NCBI GenBank assembly: GCA_945949405.1
Contig: CAMFEP010000008.1
Coordinates: 1-33,445, forward strand
Direction of reading: 5' to 3'
Length of the DNA stretch: 33,445 nucleotides
Source: Kiritimatiellales bacterium
GTDB lineage: Bacteria; Verrucomicrobiota; Kiritimatiellia; UBA8416; JAIOPI01
The position numbers and the translations under genes were made by a program. Positions 1 through 8,254 of the stretch are shown here, piece after piece; position 1 is the first letter of the stretch; each line of letters starts with the position of its first letter. The notes under the pieces were generated by a model. The model worked only from the letters and a program-made list of their open reading frames with translations, did not search any database and had not been told where the DNA came from.

Positions 1-75
1 CCGAATCCCCTTCACCGCCTCCAGCGCCACCCGCGCCTTGAACTCATTCGTATGTATCTTTCGCTTCGCAGCCAT
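1..75 (-). CDS. IS3-family transposase OrfA, N-terminus only (continues off the window)
   Basis: Reverse complement of 75..1 reads MAAKRKIHTNEFKARVALEAVKGIR, a typical IS3-family OrfA (HTH_Tnp_1) N-terminus. Confidence 0.85.
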   Translation of the reverse strand, partial: MAAKRKIHTNEFKARVALEAVKGIR

Positions 76-147
76 CGCTAATCTCCCGTCATTTTGGACG
101 TCACGACTCTATCTTAACCACCTGTCCAAAAAACGGGGGGAACTTCA
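1..147 (-). mobile_element. IS3-family insertion sequence, one end (terminal inverted repeat at 147)
   Basis: Minus strand from 147 reads TGAAGTTCCCCCCGTTTTTTGGACAGG, a TGA-starting IS3-type terminus, 72 bp upstream of the OrfA ATG at 75. Confidence 0.8.
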
Positions 148-388
148 GGTAGGAGTTCGACAAGACGACGGATTGCGTCCCATGGTTTGCCACCGATTGC
201 GCAACGGTGGCAGACGCATATTGATTGCCGTTGGTGGCTATCCATCCGTTCTGCCCATTTAGGCTGCCAGGAACATAGCCCTCCGAGGCCTCGAAGGATG
301 TTGCGAATCCTGCGAGAGTAGCACCGGTGGATGTCACCACGGTAGAAACAAGCATGACAAGAATGGCTACATAACCGCCGCCGTTCAT
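101..388 (-). pseudogene. Secreted protein N-terminal fragment interrupted by the IS; C-terminal residues are IS-encoded
   Basis: MNGGGYVAILVMLVSTVVTSTGATLAGFATSFEASEGYVPGSLNGQNGW... has a signal peptide and a start of the kind seen on LamG-like proteins. The tail KFPPFFGQVVKIES is the translated IS terminus. A GAAGGTG ribosome-binding site precedes the ATG at 388. Confidence 0.7.
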
Positions 389-825
389 TTTAACACCTTC
401 GGAAATGCGAACCCGGGCTCTCCGATGGATCCAAAACACAGGAATCGGCGAACCCGGAGGGGCTCGGTGCCAAACTCATCTACCGCAAGACAGACGGCGG
501 TGGTCATTGAAGTGATTCTCATCACAGTCGCCATGCGTAAGGTTCCGGTATAATTGGCGCCTATCACAAATGTAATCGGTACCGTCACCGTGGCACTTCG
601 GGGCTGAGACGAATGTAGTGCCGCGGCACACCAACCGTCTAGCACGGAGTAACTGCGTAGACTGGATGCCCCTCTGGCCTTTCCTGGGGGACGAGGCGGC
701 GCCAACGTAGGCGGGGCTTCATTTACGTGTCGCACCGAATGGGGGCCGCTGGGCAACCCGCATTTCTTGTGCGTCCGGCTGTGCGTACGCTCCCGATTCG
801 CCTCGTAGAATCAAGGAATTCGTGT

Positions 826-886
826 AGGTTGAGGGCCTAGTGGCCCTCATAAGGCCGTGCAGGTTCAAGTCCTGTCCCGAGCACCC
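826..886 (+). other. 3' half of tRNA-Leu(GAG); truncated, candidate attachment-site remnant
   Basis: TAGG-TTGAGGG-CCTA anticodon arm (GAG), long variable arm GGCC-ctcataa-GGCC, T-arm GCAGG-TTCAAGT-CCTGT, acceptor 3' strand CCCGAGC-A-CC. No matching 5' half (expected GCTCGGG plus a D-arm) lies upstream. Confidence 0.75.
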
Positions 887-934
887 TTCTTTGACGTCGC
901 TTCGCTTTCGGTTACGGAGGGCTTCGCCCCCCTG

Positions 935-962
935 TTGAACTCTTACGGAATGGCGCTATACT
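935..962 (+). promoter_or_regulatory. Sigma70-like promoter upstream of the 45-aa micro-ORF
   Basis: TTGAAC, 16-nt spacer, TATACT. Confidence 0.55.
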
Positions 963-1006
963 GACGGCCATAACTCTGTGGCTTGCTGGAAGGGAGGAGA
1001 TGGCAC

Positions 1007-1144
1007 ATGTTTCCGATCGATCCCGAACTGCTGATGTATCTTAAGATTTTCATTGTCTTTACCTGCATCTTTTTCTGGATCAAACTTGCCTACGATGTGC
1101 TCATGCGACGGCACCGCCTACGAGAGCATCGTCATGATCGCTGA
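1007..1144 (+). CDS. 45-aa single-pass membrane micro-protein (hypothetical)
   Basis: MFPIDPELLMYLKIFIVFTCIFFWIKLAYDVLMRRHRLREHRHDR*. AGGGAGGAG about 8 nt upstream and a promoter-like sequence at 935-962. Below the ORF-track length cutoff. Confidence 0.6.
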   Translation: MFPIDPELLMYLKIFIVFTCIFFWIKLAYDVLMRRHRLREHRHDR

Positions 1145-1200
1145 CCCATGGTTTTGGGATTTACAATCACAGGGTGAATCCATACAGTACGCGCTTTCGT

Positions 1201-1277
1201 GCACCCGTAGCTCAACTGGATAGAGCACCAGACTACGAATCTGGGGGTTACAGGTTCGACTCCTGTCGGGTGCACCA
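1201..1277 (+). tRNA. tRNA-Arg(ACG), CCA encoded
   Basis: GCACCCG/CGGGTGC acceptor, D-arm TAGCTCAACTGGATAGAGCA, anticodon arm CCAGA-CTACGAA-TCTGG, T-arm CAGGTTCGACTCCTG, ACCA end. Confidence 0.97.
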
Positions 1278-1338
1278 TGTGACTTTCAATTTCTGAAACA
1301 GTGTTTGATCGGTGTCGTGGTAATTCAGGAGAAGACCA

Positions 1339-1761
1339 ATGCAGACAATGCGTTCGATGTTGGTGGTCGCGGTGGTACTTGGCATGGTTCTGACGGGAAC
1401 GGTGCAGGCGCGTGCTGGAAAAGAAAGCCGCGTCACGATCAAAGGTACGGACGGATTCTGGCATGTGATCAGCAAAGGACTGCAGACCAACGCCTGCTAC
1501 ACCGTCACCCTTACCAGTACGATCAAGTATTCGCCATCGGAGAAACGGCCGGAACGGCTTCACATCGGCCTGGCTGGTGGCGACCGCACCGACTACACGT
1601 TCGAGAACAAGACCAAGGCCAAGAAGATTCGCGAATCGATCCAGATCACGGCGAAAGACACAATCCTGACCGTGCGTGTGATGGATCCCGATCCCACGGA
1701 CAATACCGGCAATCTGGTTGTCACCGTGGTGCCTTGCAAACCAGCACCGGCGGCCGAATAA
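1339..1761 (+). CDS. Hypothetical secreted protein, 140 aa
   Basis: AGGAGA ribosome-binding site, N-terminal signal peptide (MRSMLVVAVVLGMVLTGTVQARA), two cysteines in the mature part. Confidence 0.75.
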   Translation: MQTMRSMLVVAVVLGMVLTGTVQARAGKESRVTIKGTDGFWHVISKGLQTNACYTVTLTSTIKYSPSEKRPERLHIGLAGGDRTDYTFENKTKAKKIRESIQITAKDTILTVRVMDPDPTDNTGNLVVTVVPCKPAPAAE

Positions 1762-1830
1762 GTCGCGCCTGCCGCCAGTATCTCCCCGTTTGCGCCTGAT
1801 GTCGACGGACCAGGACTGGGATGAGGTATC

Positions 1831-3882
1831 ATGCCGGCAAATGCCTTTCAGCTGACGTCGGATTTCCGTCCTACCGGAGATCAGCCTGCGGCCATTGACG
1901 CGCTCTTCGCGGGGCTGGAGGCCGGGACGCGATTTCAAACGCTCGAAGGCGTCACCGGCTCCGGTAAAACCTTCACAGTCGCCAATGTGATCCAGCGCTG
2001 GGGGCGCCCCACGCTGGTGATTTCACACAACAAGACGCTTGCGGCGCAACTCTACGCGGAGTTGAAGGAATTTTTCCCCAACAATGCGGTTGAGTACTTC
2101 GTGAGCTATTACGATTACTACCAGCCGGAGGCCTATATCCCACAGACCGACACATACATCGAGAAGGACTCATCCATCAACCAGGAGATTGAGCGCCTCC
2201 GCCTTTCGGCAACCAATTCCCTGCTCACGCGCCAGGATGTGGTGGTTGTCGCCTCCGTGTCCTGTATTTATGGGCTGGGATCACCCGAAGACTATGTGGG
2301 CATGCTGGTATCCATTGAGCCGGGGGACATCGTGGACCGCGATGATCTGCTGCGGCGGCTGGTCGATATCCAATATACGCGCAACGATTACGAATCCGAG
2401 CCGGGGACTTTTCGCGTACGTGGCGACACGGTAGACGTTTTCCCTTCATACGCCTCCCAGGGGGTACGAATCGATTTGTTTGGGGATAGCGTGGAGGCCA
2501 TCAGCGTGATCGAGACAGCGAGTGGAAAAGTCCTTGGGACGCTTGAGCGCACCGTGATCTCCCCGGCCAAGCACTTCGTCATGCCGTATGAAAAAATTGA
2601 ACCGGCGATCGCAAGGATCATGGCCGAACTGGAGGAACGTGTGCGGTGGTTCGAACACCATGGGCGGTTGCTCGAAGCCCAGCGAATTCAGCAACGCACG
2701 CAATACGACATGGAGATGCTCAAGGAGATTGGATATTGCTCGGGAATCGAGAACTATTCGCGTCATTTAAGCGGGCGCGCAGCCGGGGAACCACCGGCCA
2801 CGCTATTGCATTATTTTCCAGGCGAGTTCCTGACGATCATCGACGAATCCCATGTGACGCTGCCACAGGTGCGCGGCATGTACAACGGCGATCAGGCGCG
2901 CAAGCAGACGCTGGTGGAGCATGGGTTCCGTCTGCCTTCCGCGATGGACAACCGCCCGCTCAACTTTCCGGAATTTCTCGCCAAGGTGGGGCCGATTCTC
3001 TTTACCACGGCGACGCCCGGGCCGTACGAAAAGAGCGTATCCTCCTCGCCGGTACAGCAGATTTTGCGCCCGACGGGCTTGCTGGATCCACCCGTGGAGA
3101 TGCGTCCGCTGAAAGGGCAGATCGACGATTTGATGGAAGAAGTCCGCGCACACGCGGAACGTCAGGAACGCGTGCTGGTGACAACCCTGACCAAGCGCAC
3201 CGCGGAGGACCTGGCCACCTACCTGCGCGAGGCCGGGCTGCGCGTGGAGCACCTGCATTCGGACATCAATGCCATCGAGCGCGTGGACATTCTGCGCCGC
3301 CTTCGCTTGAACGAATTCGACTGTCTTGTCGGAATCAACCTGCTGCGCGAGGGTTTGGATCTGCCAGAGGTTGCGCTGGTGGCGATCCTCGACGCGGACA
3401 AGGAAGGGTTTCTGCGCTCCGAGACGGCGCTGATCCAGATTGCGGGGCGCACGGCGCGACACGTGAATGGAAAGGTAATCCTATATGCCGACCATGTGAC
3501 GGAAGCCATGCGCCGCATGATCGAGGTCACGCAAACGCGGCGCGAACGGCAAATCACCTACAACCGCGAACAGGGGATTACGCCGCGCGGGATTTCCAAG
3601 AAAATCGGCGAAAGCCTGGGCATGTGGAAAGTCGCGCGCGCGGTCGAGGAGCGCGTCGTGCGCGAGGGTGGCGAAGACTACGATGTGCACCGTGCCATCC
3701 AGGACATCGAGCAGGAGATGCTCGAAGCGGCAGGGGCGCTGGAATTTGAGCGCGCGGCCCTGCTGCGCGACGAGATGCAGGAGCTGAAGCGGCATGCGGG
3801 GGACAGTGGAGAGAAAAAACGCGAGGGGAAGGGGCGATACAGGGTGCAGCAGGCGCGTGGCGCTCAACCAGGAAAGTCCTGA
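1831..3882 (+). CDS. uvrB: Excinuclease ABC subunit UvrB
   Basis: Full-length: [15 protein letters not shown] Walker [41 protein letters not shown]-terminal UVR motif. Confidence 0.99.
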   Translation: MPANAFQLTSDFRPTGDQPAAIDALFAGLEAGTRFQTLEGVTGSGKTFTVANVIQRWGRPTLVISHNKTLAAQLYAELKEFFPNNAVEYFVSYYDYYQPEAYIPQTDTYIEKDSSINQEIERLRLSATNSLLTRQDVVVVASVSCIYGLGSPEDYVGMLVSIEPGDIVDRDDLLRRLVDIQYTRNDYESEPGTFRVRGDTVDVFPSYASQGVRIDLFGDSVEAISVIETASGKVLGTLERTVISPAKHFVMPYEKIEPAIARIMAELEERVRWFEHHGRLLEAQRIQQRTQYDMEMLKEIGYCSGIENYSRHLSGRAAGEPPATLLHYFPGEFLTIIDESHVTLPQVRGMYNGDQARKQTLVEHGFRLPSAMDNRPLNFPEFLAKVGPILFTTATPGPYEKSVSSSPVQQILRPTGLLDPPVEMRPLKGQIDDLMEEVRAHAERQERVLVTTLTKRTAEDLATYLREAGLRVEHLHSDINAIERVDILRRLRLNEFDCLVGINLLREGLDLPEVALVAILDADKEGFLRSETALIQIAGRTARHVNGKVILYADHVTEAMRRMIEVTQTRRERQITYNREQGITPRGISKKIGESLGMWKVARAVEERVVREGGEDYDVHRAIQDIEQEMLEAAGALEFERAALLRDEMQELKRHAGDSGEKKREGKGRYRVQQARGAQPGKS

Positions 3883-3888
3883 ATTTGC

Positions 3889-3918
3889 TTGTCAAATGCG
3901 TATCTGCGCGCATAGAGT
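3889..3918 (+). promoter_or_regulatory. Candidate promoter for the riboflavin operon
   Basis: TTGTCA, 18-nt spacer, TAGAGT, about 25 nt upstream of the riboswitch P1. Confidence 0.4.
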
Positions 3919-3943
3919 CCAAGCATAATTTAATTTCGTAAGA

Positions 3944-4080
3944 AGTCTTCAGGGCTCGGTGACTCCGTCCGCGAGGGTGGGGAAGTCCGAACCGGCGGTA
4001 TAGCCCGCGACTCCTGCCTCACGGCGGGACTGATTCGGTGAAACTCCGAGGCCGACAGTAAAGTCTGGATGGAAGAAGAT
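3944..4080 (+). ncRNA. FMN riboswitch (RFN element)
   Basis: TCTTCAGGGC..., ACCGGCGGTATAGCCCGCGA, GATTCGGTGAAACTCCGAGGCCGACAGTAAAGTCTGGATGGAAGAAGA; upstream of ribBA. Confidence 0.96.
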
Positions 4081-4103
4081 CTTCTGTGAAGGCATTGTGT
4101 CAA

Positions 4104-4143
4104 ATGCCCGGGCAGAATTCTTTTTCCCCGGGTATTTTTTTTT
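4104..4143 (+). terminator. Rho-independent terminator, expression platform of the FMN riboswitch
   Basis: ATGCCCGGG-loop-CCCGGGTAT hairpin followed by about nine T. Confidence 0.85.
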
Positions 4144-4172
4144 GGCGCGGCTGGAAGCCGCGAACGGGACAC

Positions 4173-5435
4173 ATGCACGCATCGAAGACCATACGCCGCA
4201 CACCGCGGGCCAGCACGGGCGCCCAGCCGGGGGCTGCCGACTTTGATTCCGTCCCCCGTGTACTCGAGGCCCTGCACAACGGGCAGATGGTGGTGATTGC
4301 CGACGACAACCAGCGCGAAAACGAGGGTGACATCGTGGTGGCCGCCGGGCTGGTCACCGAGGCGCACATCAATTTTCTGTCCCGCCACGGGCGTGGGTTG
4401 ATCTGCGTGGCGCTCCCACGCGCGCGGCTCGCGCGCCTGGGAATCGGGCGCATGCCGGTGAAGGGAAACGGTGATGCGTTTCAAACCGCGTTCATGGAGT
4501 CGGTCGATGCGGTTGGTAGAGACGTGACCACCGGGATCAGCGCCCACGATCGCGCAGCCACCGTGCGGCTGCTGATGTGCGATGATGCACGCCCGGGCGA
4601 TTTTGCAAGTCCGGGGCATATGTTTCCGCTCGAATCCATGGAAGGCGGAGTGCTGCAGCGCCCGGGACATACGGAAGCGGCGGTCGATCTCACGCGCCTG
4701 GCCGGGCTCGAACCCGGCGGAGTGATCTGCGAAGTGTTGCGCGAGGACGGCACCATGGCACGCCTCCCGGATTTGCACGCATTCGCGCGTACGCATGGGT
4801 TGTGCATCACCAGCGTGGCGGAAGTCATGGCCTACCGCCGACAGCACGAGTCGCTCGTGGATTTCACCCGCGAGGTGCAATTGCCGACTGCCTGGGGGGA
4901 ATTCCGGCTGCGTTTGTATCGCGCACGTTTCACCGGTGAGGAACATGTGGCCCTTGTGCGCGGCAATGTCGCCGGAACTGAACCCGTACTGGTGCGCCTG
5001 CATAGCGAGTGCCTGACGGGTGACGTTTTTGGCTCGTTGCGCTGCGATTGTGGTCAGCAAATGGCCGCGGCCATGGACCGTATTGTCGAGGCTGGTGCGG
5101 GGGTGTTGCTGTATTTGCGCCAGGAGGGCCGGGGGATTGGCCTGGCCAATAAAATTCATGCGTATGCCCTGCAGGATGGCGGCTTGGATACCGTAGAGGC
5201 CAACGAACAGCTGGGGTTCGAGGCGGATTTACGCAGCTACGACGAAGGCGCGCAAATGTTGCGGGACCTCGGGGTGCTACGCGTGCGCCTGATCACCAAC
5301 AATCCGGACAAAGTGCAGGGACTCGAAGCCAACGGCATTACAATTGTTGAACGGGTGCCGCTGGTGTGTTCTGCCGGCCAGCACAATGCGCGCTACCTGC
5401 GAACTAAAAAAGAAAAACTGGGGCATATGCTGTGA
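4173..5435 (+). CDS. ribBA: Bifunctional 3,4-dihydroxy-2-butanone-4-phosphate synthase / GTP cyclohydrolase II
   Basis: [15 protein letters not shown] (RibB) and [20 protein letters not shown] (RibA). Start set at 4173 because the ORF-track start at 4086 lies upstream of the terminator. Confidence 0.96.
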   Translation: MHASKTIRRTPRASTGAQPGAADFDSVPRVLEALHNGQMVVIADDNQRENEGDIVVAAGLVTEAHINFLSRHGRGLICVALPRARLARLGIGRMPVKGNGDAFQTAFMESVDAVGRDVTTGISAHDRAATVRLLMCDDARPGDFASPGHMFPLESMEGGVLQRPGHTEAAVDLTRLAGLEPGGVICEVLREDGTMARLPDLHAFARTHGLCITSVAEVMAYRRQHESLVDFTREVQLPTAWGEFRLRLYRARFTGEEHVALVRGNVAGTEPVLVRLHSECLTGDVFGSLRCDCGQQMAAAMDRIVEAGAGVLLYLRQEGRGIGLANKIHAYALQDGGLDTVEANEQLGFEADLRSYDEGAQMLRDLGVLRVRLITNNPDKVQGLEANGITIVERVPLVCSAGQHNARYLRTKKEKLGHML

Positions 5436-5477
5436 CCCACGCGTTGTTCGCACGGGCGCACACAAGGAGAGACCAAC

Positions 5478-5966
5478 ATGGCGATCAAGGAAATTTCGGC
5501 AACGTTGTCGGCGGAAGGGCTTTCCTTCGGAATCGTGGTGGCCCGGTTCAATGATTTTCTGACCAAACAATTGCTCGGGGGAGCCGTCGATGGCTTGGTG
5601 CGGCACGGCGCCAAGGAGGAGCAGATCACCGTGGTCTGGGTGCCGGGATCGAATGAGATTCCCATGGCCGCGGAGCGCCTTGCCGCGCACAGCAAACTCA
5701 ACGCCATTATCGCGCTGGGCGTCGTGATCCAGGGGGCTACGCCGCATGCGGGGCTGATCACGGGCCAGGTTTCAAAGTCCCTCGCGGCACTGGCGTCATC
5801 CTCCGGGGTGCCCGTGATCAATGGCGTGATTGCCGCCGAAACGCTTGAACAAGCCATCGAACGCTCCGGCACGAAGGCCGGCAACAAGGGATGGCAAGCC
5901 GCGCAAGCCGCGATTGAGATGGCCAATGTGTACAAGGCCCTCGGGGTGCCTGTCCGCCGGAATTGA
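5478..5966 (+). CDS. ribH: 6,7-dimethyl-8-ribityllumazine synthase
   Basis: GIVVARFNDFLTKQLLGGAVDGL, WVPGSNEIPMAAERLA, ALGVVIQGATPHAGLI. Confidence 0.97.
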   Translation: MAIKEISATLSAEGLSFGIVVARFNDFLTKQLLGGAVDGLVRHGAKEEQITVVWVPGSNEIPMAAERLAAHSKLNAIIALGVVIQGATPHAGLITGQVSKSLAALASSSGVPVINGVIAAETLEQAIERSGTKAGNKGWQAAQAAIEMANVYKALGVPVRRN

Positions 5967-5976
5967 TCAGGCACGC

Positions 5977-6417
5977 ATGGCTACACGACGCATATGCCGG
6001 GAGTGGGCGGTCCAATTGCTGTTCCAGCTCGATTTGAATCCTTCGGACAAGTTGGATGAGGTATTTGGACTGTTCTGGAAAGGGCGGCGCTCAGATCGTG
6101 AGGCGCGCGCGTTTACGGAGGAACTGGTGCGTGGCGTCCGCGAGCATGCCACGGAATTGGATGCCTACATAGCCAAAATCGCCGAGCATTGGGCGATCAA
6201 GCGCATGGGTGTGATTGACCGCAACGTGATCCGCCTTGCGACCTATGAAATACGGCATCGGGATGATGTGCCGCCTGTTGTCTCGATCAACGAGGCCGTG
6301 GACATTGCCAAGTATTTTAGCAGCAAGGAATCCGGAAAATTCGTAAATGGCATCCTGGACCGGGCGCGCAAGGACATTGAACGACCTGCCCGGAGCCCAC
6401 GTTCGCCCAAGGGGTGA
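5977..6417 (+). CDS. nusB: Transcription antitermination factor NusB
   Basis: MATRRICREWAVQLLFQLDLN...; DRNVIRLATYEIRHRDDVPPVVSINEAVDIAKYFSSKESGKFVNGILD. Confidence 0.96.
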   Translation: MATRRICREWAVQLLFQLDLNPSDKLDEVFGLFWKGRRSDREARAFTEELVRGVREHATELDAYIAKIAEHWAIKRMGVIDRNVIRLATYEIRHRDDVPPVVSINEAVDIAKYFSSKESGKFVNGILDRARKDIERPARSPRSPKG

Positions 6418-6426
6418 GAGAACCCC

Positions 6427-7536
6427 ATGACCACAGCCTCGAGTGACGTTCGGTATATGCGGCAGGCGTTGCGCCTGGCCCGCCAGGGTGAAGGGGGCAC
6501 ACGCCCCAATCCGCCGGTCGGGGCGGTCGTGGTGCAGCGTGGGCGGGTCGTGGGGCGGGGATATCATGCACGGGCGGGTACGGCACACGCCGAGATTCAT
6601 GCGCTGGCGGCGGCGGGAAAGCGGGCGCGTGGCGGCACGTTGTATGTGACGCTCGAACCTTGCTCCACATGGGGGCGAACCAGCCCTTGCACAGAGGCGA
6701 TCTTGGCGGCAGGTATCCGGCGCGTGGTGGCCTGCGTGGTTGATCCCAATCCCAAACATGCGGGACGCGGGTTTGTCAAATTGCGGCGGGCGGGCATTGC
6801 CGTGACGAAGGGGATTTGCATGGAGGAGGGGCAGGAACTCCTGGCGCCCTTTGCGCGCTGGGTCACGCAAGGAATGCCCTATGTAACGCTCAAACTGGCG
6901 ATGACGCTGGATGGACGCATTGCAGATCGCCTCGGGCATTCACGCTGGATCAGTTCGACCTCCTCGCGGGACGTCGTGCAGGAACTCCGCCGCCGTGCCG
7001 ATGCGGTGATGGTGGGAGCGGGCACCACCCTGGCGGATGATCCGGCCCTCTCATGCCGTGCGCCACGGGCCCTTCCGCTGCTGCGCGTGATTGTGGATTC
7101 CCGCGGAAGAACGCCGCCCCGGGCACAAGTATTTCGTGATGGCGCTGGCCAACAGACGATTGTGGCCACGACAGATCGCTGTTCCAGAGCGCGGCAGGAA
7201 GCGTATCGGCGCAGCGGGGCACAGATTTGGATTCTTCCAGCTAAGCGCATGCACGTTTCATTAAAGGCCCTGCTGCGCCGGCTTGGGCGGGAGGGAGTTT
7301 TGCATGTGGTGTGCGAGGGTGGGGGAAAATTAGCCGCAGGTATGGTACATGCGCGGCTGATCAACCAATTGTGGCTGTTTGTGGCGCCCAAAACTTTGGG
7401 AGGCAGCGGGATCCCCGTGGTGGGAGGCGCGGGCTGGTTGCTTGGCAAGGCACCGGGCTTCGCTTTTCGTTCCTGCACGGCGGTGGGACCGGACATGCTT
7501 CTTATCGCGGAGCCCGACGAAAAGCGGGAGGCTTGA
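6427..7536 (+). CDS. ribD: Bifunctional diaminohydroxyphosphoribosylaminopyrimidine deaminase / 5-amino-6-(5-phosphoribosylamino)uracil reductase
   Basis: HAEIHAL and LEPCSTWGRTSPCTEAI zinc-binding deaminase motifs; TLKLAMTLDGRIAD reductase domain. Confidence 0.96.
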   Translation: MTTASSDVRYMRQALRLARQGEGGTRPNPPVGAVVVQRGRVVGRGYHARAGTAHAEIHALAAAGKRARGGTLYVTLEPCSTWGRTSPCTEAILAAGIRRVVACVVDPNPKHAGRGFVKLRRAGIAVTKGICMEEGQELLAPFARWVTQGMPYVTLKLAMTLDGRIADRLGHSRWISSTSSRDVVQELRRRADAVMVGAGTTLADDPALSCRAPRALPLLRVIVDSRGRTPPRAQVFRDGAGQQTIVATTDRCSRARQEAYRRSGAQIWILPAKRMHVSLKALLRRLGREGVLHVVCEGGGKLAAGMVHARLINQLWLFVAPKTLGGSGIPVVGGAGWLLGKAPGFAFRSCTAVGPDMLLIAEPDEKREA

Positions 7537-7537
7537 G

Positions 7538-8182
7538 ATGTTTACGGGGATAATTGAAAAAGTGGGCCGGCTGGCGTGCTTGGAAGATCGTGGCGATGGC
7601 GCGAGGTTGGTGATCGAACACCCGGCATGGAGCGAGCCGCTCGCGCCCGGCGAAAGCGTGGCGGTGCAAGGCGCATGCCTGACCGCCGTGACGTGCGCCA
7701 AGGAATCATTTACCTGTGATGTGCTGCGCGAAACGCTTGTGCGTACCTGCCTGGTGGAGAAGCGCCCTGGGAGCCTGCTGAATCTCGAACGCGCCATGCG
7801 GGCTGACGGTCGGTTTGGCGGACACCTCGTTTCCGGACATGTCGATGGCACCGGTTCCGTGACACGACTCGATGCGATTGGGCGGGATTGGCTGCTCGAG
7901 GTCGAGTGCGGCAGGGAACTCACCGTCGAAATGGTTCAAAAGGGCTCTATCACCCTCGATGGAATCAGTCTCACCGTCACGCAGGTGGCCGAAGACCGCT
8001 TTCAAGTGCATTTGATTCCATTCACGTGGGAAAACACCAGCATTCAGGAGGTGCGGGTGGGGAATCGCGTGAATCTGGAAACAGACCTGGTGGGCAAGTA
8101 CGTGCGCAAATATCTCGCCACGGGCCATCCCATTCGCCAAGGGCTGGCGCTTGAGGATCTTCGTCGCGCGGGTTTTGCGTAA
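7538..8182 (+). CDS. ribE: Riboflavin synthase alpha chain
   Basis: Starts MFTGIIEKVGRL; GHLVSGHVDGTGSV, GSITLDGISLTVT. Start is 1 nt after the ribD stop. Confidence 0.97.
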   Translation: MFTGIIEKVGRLACLEDRGDGARLVIEHPAWSEPLAPGESVAVQGACLTAVTCAKESFTCDVLRETLVRTCLVEKRPGSLLNLERAMRADGRFGGHLVSGHVDGTGSVTRLDAIGRDWLLEVECGRELTVEMVQKGSITLDGISLTVTQVAEDRFQVHLIPFTWENTSIQEVRVGNRVNLETDLVGKYVRKYLATGHPIRQGLALEDLRRAGFA

Positions 8183-8199
8183 AAACGGGGCAGGTAGGA

Positions 8200-8229
8200 T
8201 TGACACCCCGCGCACCCCTGTCATACACT
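8200..8229 (+). promoter_or_regulatory. Promoter of the zinc-ribbon protein gene
   Basis: Consensus TTGACA, 18-nt spacer, TACACT, about 25 nt before the GTG start. Confidence 0.55.
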
Positions 8230-8254
8230 CACCCCTTGGCAATTGGGAGGCTTC

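Noticed and set aside
385-756. 123-aa minus ORF upstream of the IS-interrupted gene
   Set aside because: Overlaps the start region of the better supported 388 ORF, no signal peptide or domain; probably non-coding.
790-886. Complete functional tRNA-Leu
   Set aside because: GCTC at 790 matches only the first four expected acceptor bases; the D-arm is missing and the length is too long, so treated as a 3' fragment.
916-932. GGAGGG-CTTCG-CCCCCC hairpin as a terminator
   Set aside because: One mismatch in a short stem and no T tract downstream; too weak to call.
2646-3749. 367-aa plus-strand ORF inside uvrB in another frame
   Set aside because: Overlaps the well-supported uvrB completely; Arg/Ala/Gly-rich out-of-frame translation.
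3930-5159. 409-aa minus-strand ORF over the FMN riboswitch and ribBA
   Set aside because: Runs antisense through a riboswitch and terminator; mirrors ribBA codon bias.
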